From: Williamsia soli
GTDB lineage: Bacteria; Actinomycetota; Actinomycetes; Mycobacteriales; Mycobacteriaceae
Reading direction: 5' to 3'
Assembly: GCF_017377795.1 (NCBI RefSeq)
Contig: NZ_JAFRDR010000011.1
Coordinates: 1-64,000 of the forward strand
Length of the DNA: 64,000 nucleotides
The notes beneath the pieces were generated by a model. That model saw only the letters and a list, made by a program, of their open reading frames with translations. It was not told the DNA's origin and did not search any database. Both the position numbers and the translations under genes were made by a program. Each line of letters starts with the position of its first letter. Position 1 is the stretch's first letter. Shown here one piece after another: positions 58,658-64,000 of the stretch.

Positions 58658-59827
58658 TCAGCCCGGCAGGCGGACGGGCATCAGCAGGTACGTGTACTCG
58701 CTGTTCGGCGCTGCGTAGGCGCCGTTGTCGTCAGGTGTGGGCTCGGCGTCGGAACCGGGACGCAGTACCGCGGGGCGCGACGGTGTCGTGAACCCGAAAT
58801 CGACCGTCCCGGCATGCAGCGAACCGAGGCCGTCGAGCAGATATCCCGGATTGAAGGCGATGGTCAGCGGATCACCGTAGAACTTCACGTCGACCTGCTC
58901 TTCAGCGCGACCCGCATCGTCACCGCCCGCGGTCAACAGCACGGTGTCCTCACCGAACTCGAGTCGCACCTGCGCACCCCGCTCGGCGACCAGGGCGACA
59001 CGCTTGATCGCCTCGGTCAGCGGACCGATCTCGATGTTGGCGACCGAGGTGTGACTCGGCGGCAGCAACTGCCGGAACTTCGGGAACTCGGCATCGAGAA
59101 GACGGGTGGTCGTGCGTCGCCCGGATCCCAGGATGCCCAGCAGACCGTCTGCGCCGATGCTCCCGCCGGAACCGAATGCCAGTCCGACGGCCGAGGTGCC
59201 GTCCGACCCTGCGGTTCTGGCCGCCTCGGCCAAGGTCTTGGCGGGCACCAGCACCGCGGAGGTGGTGTCGGCGACCTCTGGAGTCCAGGTGAGCTCGCGC
59301 ACCGCGAGCCGGAACCGGTCCGTTGCGGCGAGCACCACGGTGTTGTTGTCGATCTCGAGGCGGATGCCGGTCAGCATGGGCAGGGTGTCGTCTTTGCCCG
59401 CTGCGATGGCGACCTGCGTGATCGCTTCGGCGAAGACGTCCGACGGGATGGATCCGGTGTTTTCCGGGACGTCGGGCAGCTGGGGGTAATCCTCCACCGG
59501 CATCGTCGGCAGCGAGAACTTGGCGCTGCCACAGACGATCGCGACGCGCGTCCCGTCGAGTTGCACGTCGACGGGTTTCGCCGGGAGCGCCCTGGTGATG
59601 TCGGCGAGCAGCTTGCCGGACACCAGCACCTGGCCTTCGTCGGCCACCTCGGCCGAGACGTTGACCTGCGCCGAGACCTCGAAGTCGAATCCCGACACCG
59701 AGAGACCGGTGTCGGTGACTGTCAGCAGCACACCGCCGAGGACCGGTACCGGAGGCCGGCTCGGCAGGCTACGTGCAACCCACGCGACCGAATCTGCGAA
59801 CTCGTCGCGAGTCACCCGAAACTTCAT
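58658..59827 (-). CDS. dnaN: DNA polymerase III beta sliding clamp
   Basis: A 389-residue protein from the ATG at 59827 ([19 protein letters not shown]). It is built of three clamp domains; landmarks are [28 protein letters not shown] and the C-terminal [10 protein letters not shown]. It rings DNA and tethers polymerase and repair factors. dnaA lies upstream across the 587-bp origin gap; gnd follows by 90 bp. Confidence 0.97.
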   Translation of the reverse strand: MKFRVTRDEFADSVAWVARSLPSRPPVPVLGGVLLTVTDTGLSVSGFDFEVSAQVNVSAEVADEGQVLVSGKLLADITRALPAKPVDVQLDGTRVAIVCGSAKFSLPTMPVEDYPQLPDVPENTGSIPSDVFAEAITQVAIAAGKDDTLPMLTGIRLEIDNNTVVLAATDRFRLAVRELTWTPEVADTTSAVLVPAKTLAEAARTAGSDGTSAVGLAFGSGGSIGADGLLGILGSGRRTTTRLLDAEFPKFRQLLPPSHTSVANIEIGPLTEAIKRVALVAERGAQVRLEFGEDTVLLTAGGDDAGRAEEQVDVKFYGDPLTIAFNPGYLLDGLGSLHAGTVDFGFTTPSRPAVLRPGSDAEPTPDDNGAYAAPNSEYTYLLMPVRLPG

Positions 59828-60414
59828 CGTGTTCAGCTTGCCCTTCTGGTTGTTCGAGCTGAGCCTGCTCCGGTGCGAAGACAACCTTCGACCGTGCGGC
59901 GTGCGCCAGGGTCTCCACTCTAAGGCGGATGACAAGTATTCGGTGCCGATGGGGTCGGCTTGGCTTCTTGAGATTCGGCCCAGGCCGATGCCTGTGGAGA
60001 TGACTTGTGCACACCCTTGCTTTTAAAGAGCTTTGTTGAGAGATAAATTCTTCGTAGTAATAGGTCCTGTGAATTTGTGGATGACAGGCAGATTCGGCTG
60101 GTATCGGCTCTGGAAGCCTGGGGGCGAAATGTCAGTCGTCCGTGAACCAACGTGACGTGCATGTGAACGGGACGCCTCCGTTCGGGAAAGGTGCACTGTC
60201 TATCCACAGATTTCAGTAGTTATCCACCGGCTTGTACACAGGCAGATCTGCTCGTGGCAGAGCGTGTGATTCGGACGAAGACGTATCGAAAGTCTCATCG
60301 TTGGGTTGAGAGTATGGCGCCGCCGGCGGCACGATGAACGCGCGCGAAGGCCCACTCGAGGCATGGAAGACCACGATCAACGTGCGGGAGAGCCCGGTGG
60401 AAAGGGCGGCAGAG
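59828..60414. other. oriC: oriC: dnaA-dnaN intergenic region
   Basis: In Mycobacteriales the chromosomal origin lies between dnaA and dnaN. Box-like nonamers here are TTGTGCACA (60005-60013), TGTGGATGA (60076-60084), CTATCCACA (60200-60208), TTATCCACC (60220-60228) and TTGTACACA (60232-60240); all differ from TTATCCACA or TTGTCCACA by one or two bases. An AT-rich tract at about 60018-60062 is a candidate unwinding element. No gene is seen. Confidence 0.85.
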
Positions 60415-62007
60415 CTAGCGGCGTGAGCGCTGTTTGATGCGTGCGGTGAGTTCCTGGACCTGGTCGTACACACGACGACGCTCGGCCATCTCCTTGCGGA
60501 TCTTCTTGTCCGCGTACATGACGGTGGTGTGGTCCCGATCGAAGGTCTCACCGATCTTCGGCAGGGACAGGTCGGTCAGCTCGCGGCACAGGTACATGGC
60601 GATCTGGCGAGCCTGCGCGATGGACCTGGTCTTACCCGGCCCGCGGAGCTCCTCGATGCTGATGTCGAAGTACTCGGCGTTGACCGCGAGGATGGTGGCT
60701 GCGGTGATCTCCAGACTCGCCGAATCGGGTAGCAGAGCCTGTAGGACGACGTCGGCGAGTGCGGTGTCGAGTTCGGAATGGTTGAGCGAGGCGAAGGCCG
60801 TGACCCGGATCAATGCGCCCTCGAGTTCACGGATGTTGCGTTCGATCTTCGAGGCGATCAGTTCGAGGACATCGTCGGGTACCCGGATGTCGTCCATCTG
60901 CGCCTTCTTGCGCAAGATGGCGATCCGGGTCTCCAGCTCGGGTGGCTGGACGTCGGTGATCAGACCCCATTCGAAGCGGGTCCGCAGGCGATCTTCAAGC
61001 GTCGCAAGCTGTTTGGGTGGCCGATCCGACGAGACCACGATCTGCTTGTTCGCGTTGTGCAGCGTGTTGAAGGTGTGGAAAAACTCTTCCTGGATACCTT
61101 CTTTGCCCTCGAGGAACTGGATGTCGTCGACGAGTAGTACGTCCATGTCGCGGTACCGACGTTTGAACGCCACCCGGCGGTCGTCACGCAGAGAGTTGAT
61201 GAAGTCGTTGGTGAACTCCTCGGTGGAGACGTACTTGACTCGCATCCCGGGGAAGAGTCGTTGCGCGTAGTGGCCGGCCGCGTGCAGCAGGTGGGTCTTG
61301 CCCAGGCCCGATTCGCCCCAGATGAACAGCGGATTGTAGGCCCGCGCAGGTGCCTCGGAGATCGCCACCGCGGCTGCGTGTGCGAACCGGTTGGAAGCGC
61401 CGATGACGAATGTCTCGAAGGTGTACTTCGAGTTGAGGCTCGAGTCGCCACTGGAGTCAGACTTCGCCCCCGAGTCGGCCGAGAAATAACTCGACCATTC
61501 GCCGCCGTTGCCGCCGGCTCTTGTCAGATCGCGGTCGCGGTCGGCGAAGGTCTCGGGCGGAGGAGAGATGTCGGGTCGTCCCGGGAGGTCGGTACGTCCG
61601 GGAATCTCCGGACGGCCATAACCGTCGGGGCGCGCGAGCCGTGAGCTGCCGTAATCGTCCACCGGCAGTGGCCGGCTGTCCTCATCGGGGAGTTCGGTCG
61701 CACCAGGTACTGCATCGGCAGCGATCGGGTCGATGCGAACGGCCAGATCCACGGTGTGTCCGAGATGGCGGCTGAGCGCGGACACGATCGGTTCGCGGAG
61801 TCCGCGCTCGATCTGTTCCTGAACTCGCGGGGTCGGCACGGTCAAGAGTGCGAAGCCCTCGGCAAGGGTCAGCGGCCGGACGAGAGAGAGCCAGGCCTTC
61901 TGTTGTTTGGACAACGGGATCCGGTTGCCTGCGGTGTCGTCATTGAGCTCGGTGACCACCTGGTGCCAGATCACGCTGAACGAGTCGTGATCGGAATCCG
62001 CTGGCAT
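60415..62007 (-). CDS. dnaA: chromosomal replication initiator DnaA
   Basis: About 530 residues from the ATG at 62007, with AGGAGG upstream. Domain I (about 10-90) starts [15 protein letters not shown] disordered Pro/Gly/Asp-rich linker (about 115-190) follows. The AAA+ domain has [13 protein letters not shown] and [12 protein letters not shown]. Domain IV has [23 protein letters not shown], which reads DnaA boxes. Start is set by the ribosome-binding site; an in-frame ATG 39 nt upstream is less likely. Confidence 0.98.
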   Translation of the reverse strand: MPADSDHDSFSVIWHQVVTELNDDTAGNRIPLSKQQKAWLSLVRPLTLAEGFALLTVPTPRVQEQIERGLREPIVSALSRHLGHTVDLAVRIDPIAADAVPGATELPDEDSRPLPVDDYGSSRLARPDGYGRPEIPGRTDLPGRPDISPPPETFADRDRDLTRAGGNGGEWSSYFSADSGAKSDSSGDSSLNSKYTFETFVIGASNRFAHAAAVAISEAPARAYNPLFIWGESGLGKTHLLHAAGHYAQRLFPGMRVKYVSTEEFTNDFINSLRDDRRVAFKRRYRDMDVLLVDDIQFLEGKEGIQEEFFHTFNTLHNANKQIVVSSDRPPKQLATLEDRLRTRFEWGLITDVQPPELETRIAILRKKAQMDDIRVPDDVLELIASKIERNIRELEGALIRVTAFASLNHSELDTALADVVLQALLPDSASLEITAATILAVNAEYFDISIEELRGPGKTRSIAQARQIAMYLCRELTDLSLPKIGETFDRDHTTVMYADKKIRKEMAERRRVYDQVQELTARIKQRSRR

Positions 62008-62036
62008 GGTCGTCCCTCCTGGTGGTTCGTCACCAA

Positions 62037-62064
62037 TTGTCCACACCGTTATCCACAGGTGTGG
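62037..62064. promoter_or_regulatory. DnaA boxes with inverted repeat at the dnaA promoter
   Basis: TTGTCCACA (62037-62045, the usual mycobacterial form) and a perfect TTATCCACA (62049-62057) lie 30-50 bp before the dnaA start. CCACACC (62041-62047) and GGTGTGG (62058-62064) form an inverted repeat around the second box. Autoregulation of dnaA is the likely role. Confidence 0.6.
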
Positions 62065-62265
62065 AGCAATAGGAAGACACAGCGAACCCCAGAAGGGTTA
62101 ACGCGATTCCGCCCCGGGTGGATAGCTTGGGTGAAGTTAACAGAGATCGGCGCGGGGCGACAACTGAACACCACATGTCGCAGGTAAAGGCAAGAATCTC
62201 CCCGCAACAGGCGTGTCGAACATCGATGCCGCAGGTCGCGGGTGTTTCACGCATCCGACCGCGGT

Positions 62266-62294
62266 TTGACCCTGACGCCGGTCATCAGTAGTCT
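62266..62294 (+). promoter_or_regulatory. rpmH promoter candidate
   Basis: TTGACC (62266-62271), a 17-bp spacer and TAGTCT (62289-62294) match the housekeeping sigma pattern. It lies about 150 bp before rpmH, giving a long leader. Confidence 0.5.
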
Positions 62295-62446
62295 CGAACG
62301 GTCGCCGATCGTCGATTCCGGCCACTCTGATCAGCGCCCACAGGGGGCTGCAAAGTAACCGACGCATCGAGGTAGCGACCAGACCACCGATTAACAAGCT
62401 GGGCTCAATCATGGACGCGAGCCCGTCACCATGAGGAGATTTGGCC

Positions 62447-62590
62447 GTGGCCAAGGGCAAGCGGACTTTCCAACCGAACAACCGTCGTCGCGCACGTGTG
62501 CACGGCTTCCGGCTGCGTATGCGTACCCGTGCGGGACGCGCAATCGTCAACACCCGTCGCCGCAAGGGGCGCGCGAGTCTCACGGCCTGA
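62447..62590 (+). CDS. rpmH: 50S ribosomal protein L34
   Basis: A 47-residue, very basic protein from a GTG ([20 protein letters not shown], then [20 protein letters not shown]). It is the full L34 sequence, with [10 protein letters not shown] and HGFRLRMRT as family motifs. An AGGAG site is upstream. rnpA follows, as in nearly all bacteria. Confidence 0.97.
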   Translation: MAKGKRTFQPNNRRRARVHGFRLRMRTRAGRAIVNTRRRKGRASLTA

Positions 62591-62633
62591 GTCGGCCGCG
62601 TATCGCAGCCTGCGTAGCCGGCCGCAACTTATC

Positions 62634-63002
62634 GTGTTGGCACCACCGAACCGGATCACCCGGCGGTCAGACTTCACCCGCATCCTCAAACAAGGGGTGC
62701 GGGTTGGTCGGCGTGATGTGATCGCGCACGTGTTGGTGCCGTCCGAGCCCGAACTCATCACCTCCGGTGGTCCGAGGTTCGGGCTGATCGTCGGCAAGTC
62801 TGTCGGCAACTCGGTGGTCCGTCACGCCGTGTCACGTCGGCTGCGCGCTGCCGCTCGACCACTTCTCGACGACTGCGATCCCGCGGCGATGGTCGTGGTG
62901 CGTGCTCTCGGTGGCAGTGCGAACTGTTCGCAGCCAGATCTCGAACGGCAGTTGTCGTCGGCAGTGACCACGGCAATGCGTCGCATCGAGGCGACTGTGT
63001 GA
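62634..63002 (+). CDS. rnpA: ribonuclease P protein component
   Basis: About 122 residues from the GTG at 62634; a TTG one codon later is an alternative. The RnpA core has [47 protein letters not shown] (the RNR-type basic helix) and VVVRALGG. It is the protein subunit of RNase P, which trims tRNA 5' ends. It overlaps yidD by one base. Confidence 0.95.
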   Translation: MLAPPNRITRRSDFTRILKQGVRVGRRDVIAHVLVPSEPELITSGGPRFGLIVGKSVGNSVVRHAVSRRLRAAARPLLDDCDPAAMVVVRALGGSANCSQPDLERQLSSAVTTAMRRIEATV

Positions 63003-63358
63003 TGGGAAGTCCCCGCGGCGTACGCAGGTCGACCTTCGCCACCTGGCCTCGCAGAGCGATCATCTTCGTGATCGAGCTCTACCGCACGTGGGTCTCCCCC
63101 ATGCGACTGCCCACCTGTCGGTTCGAACCGACATGCAGTACTTATGCAGTCGAGGCACTGACCGAGTACGGCGCACTCCGTGGAGGACTGTTGTCGTTGA
63201 TACGCCTCGCCAAGTGCGGACCCTGGCACAAGCCCGGTTACGACCCCATTCCTGAGCGCCGGAACGCCGATGACGAGCACCCTTGCCGGCAGCAACCTGC
63301 GGAACTCGACCCAAACGCGGCCAAAGAGCCGGATCTTGTTGTAACAGTGAGGAACTGA
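63002..63358 (+). CDS. yidD: membrane protein insertion efficiency factor YidD
   Basis: About 118 residues from the ATG at 63002, or one more from a GTG at 62999. The family block is [32 protein letters not shown], with the paired cysteines, then [13 protein letters not shown]. It helps YidC-dependent membrane insertion. The charged tail is longer than in many homologues. yidC follows after 3 bp. Confidence 0.93.
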   Translation: MGSPRGVRRSTFATWPRRAIIFVIELYRTWVSPMRLPTCRFEPTCSTYAVEALTEYGALRGGLLSLIRLAKCGPWHKPGYDPIPERRNADDEHPCRQQPAELDPNAAKEPDLVVTVRN

Positions 63359-63361
63359 CGC

Positions 63362-64000
63362 GTGCTCGATTTCATTTACTGGCCGGTCTCGGCCATCATG
63401 TGGGTATGGTACGAGGCGTTCAGCTTCCTCCTGCCCAACTCACCGGGTGGCGACGGCATCGCCTGGGCCCTGTCGGTGGTGTTCCTGGTCTTCACCCTTC
63501 GCGCGATTCTCTACAAGCCGTTCGTCAAGCAGATCCGCACCACGCGGAAGATGCAAGAGATTCAGCCGCAGATGCAGGCGATCCGTAAGAAGTACGGCAA
63601 AGATCGCGTGAAGATGACCGAGGAGATGCAGAAGCTCCAGAAGGAGCACGGGTTCAATCCCCTGCTCGGATGTCTGCCGATGCTCGCGCAGATCCCGGTC
63701 TTCATCGGCCTGTTCCACGTGCTGCGCTCGTTCAACCGAATGGGCACGGGTTTCGGTCAGCTGGGTATGACGGCCGAAGAAACCCGGTCGTACGGCAACT
63801 ACATCTTCAACGTCGATCAGGTCCAGAACTTCCTGGACGCCCGACTCTTCGGCGTTCCCCTGTCGTCGTATATCATCCAGCCGACCTCGGAATGGCTCGC
63901 TTTCAGCCCTCCCGGTGTGCCGGTCGACTTCACTCGGCTGAACATCATCATCCTGGTGATCCCACTGGTGATCATCTCGTCGATCGCGACACACATGAAC
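63362..64000 (+). CDS. yidC: membrane protein insertase YidC, 3' end cut by window
   Basis: At least 213 residues from a GTG, running off the window. First helix [21 protein letters not shown], then [22 protein letters not shown], a coiled cytosolic loop ([25 protein letters not shown]) and [25 protein letters not shown]. This is the Oxa1/YidC core; it lacks the large E. coli-type periplasmic domain, as in Gram-positives. Confidence 0.95.
   Translation, partial: MLDFIYWPVSAIMWVWYEAFSFLLPNSPGGDGIAWALSVVFLVFTLRAILYKPFVKQIRTTRKMQEIQPQMQAIRKKYGKDRVKMTEEMQKLQKEHGFNPLLGCLPMLAQIPVFIGLFHVLRSFNRMGTGFGQLGMTAEETRSYGNYIFNVDQVQNFLDARLFGVPLSSYIIQPTSEWLAFSPPGVPVDFTRLNIIILVIPLVIISSIATHMN

Larger units (their letters stand above)
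62008..62446. other. 439-bp divergent gap between dnaA and rpmH
   Basis: The gap holds the dnaA promoter and its DnaA boxes at the left, and the rpmH promoter and a leader of about 150 nt at the right. No gene can be supported in it. Confidence 0.7.

Noticed and set aside
62030-62254. A minus-strand frame of 74 codons upstream of dnaA
   Set aside because: It covers the DnaA boxes and promoter region, has no ribosome-binding site and no homologous motif.

Overview
The window is chromosomal DNA from a high-GC actinobacterium of the Mycobacteriales, most like Gordonia or a close relative. The right half carries the conserved origin neighbourhood of that order: yidC-yidD-rnpA-rpmH on the plus strand, then dnaA-oriC-dnaN-gnd-recF-dciA-gyrB-gyrA on the minus strand. 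After these come a DUF3566 gene, tRNA-Ile, tRNA-Ala, cwsA, ppiA, a rhomboid protease, crgA, a pabA/trpG amidotransferase and the fhaA-fhaB-pstP-rodA-pbpA-pknA-pknB signalling operon, with tRNA-Leu at its edge. The genus is an inference from gene content and protein style; no rRNA is present to test it.

Layout. 1-13.5 kb is mixed metabolic and accessory DNA. It starts with a partial DUF222/13E12-family HNH endonuclease gene that has an SOS-box-like site upstream. Then come small membrane and DUF genes, a LysR-MFS divergent pair, zwf, a MocR-type regulator divergent from an AhpD-like gene, GH15 and GlgC-like sugar genes, and a PfpI-DUF779-aldehyde dehydrogenase cluster. 13.6-32.8 kb holds a phosphodiesterase-UbiA coupled pair, a GAF-domain regulator, an MMPL exporter divergent from a histidine kinase/LuxR response regulator pair, many small membrane proteins, two exporters or hydrolases, a LeuB-like dehydrogenase, a ketopantoate reductase and a VKOR protein. 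32.9-43 kb is tRNA-Leu and the cell-envelope and Ser/Thr-kinase operon. 43-50 kb holds envelope and division accessory genes and two tRNAs. 50-64 kb is the replication core.

How the genes work together. PknA and PknB phosphorylate FHA proteins and cell-wall enzymes, PstP reverses this, and RodA with PbpA build peptidoglycan; CrgA and CwsA act on the same growth machinery. DnaA, DnaN, RecF, DciA and gyrase start and support replication at oriC, which lies in the dnaA-dnaN gap. YidC, YidD, RnpA and L34 form the usual membrane-insertion and RNA-processing unit. zwf and gnd supply the two NAD(P)H-producing steps of the pentose phosphate route, from separate places.

No CRISPR array, prophage, insertion sequence or clearly new defence system was seen. 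The most interesting unexplained signals are regulatory: a cluster of DnaA boxes about 15 kb from oriC in front of a PH-domain gene, an SOS-like box before the DUF222 gene, a 36-codon gene between two tRNAs with its ribosome-binding site in a GAAA-loop hairpin, paired repeats at the MocR gene, and several leaderless-type promoters. All coordinates come from reading the sequence by eye; alternative starts are stated where they matter.
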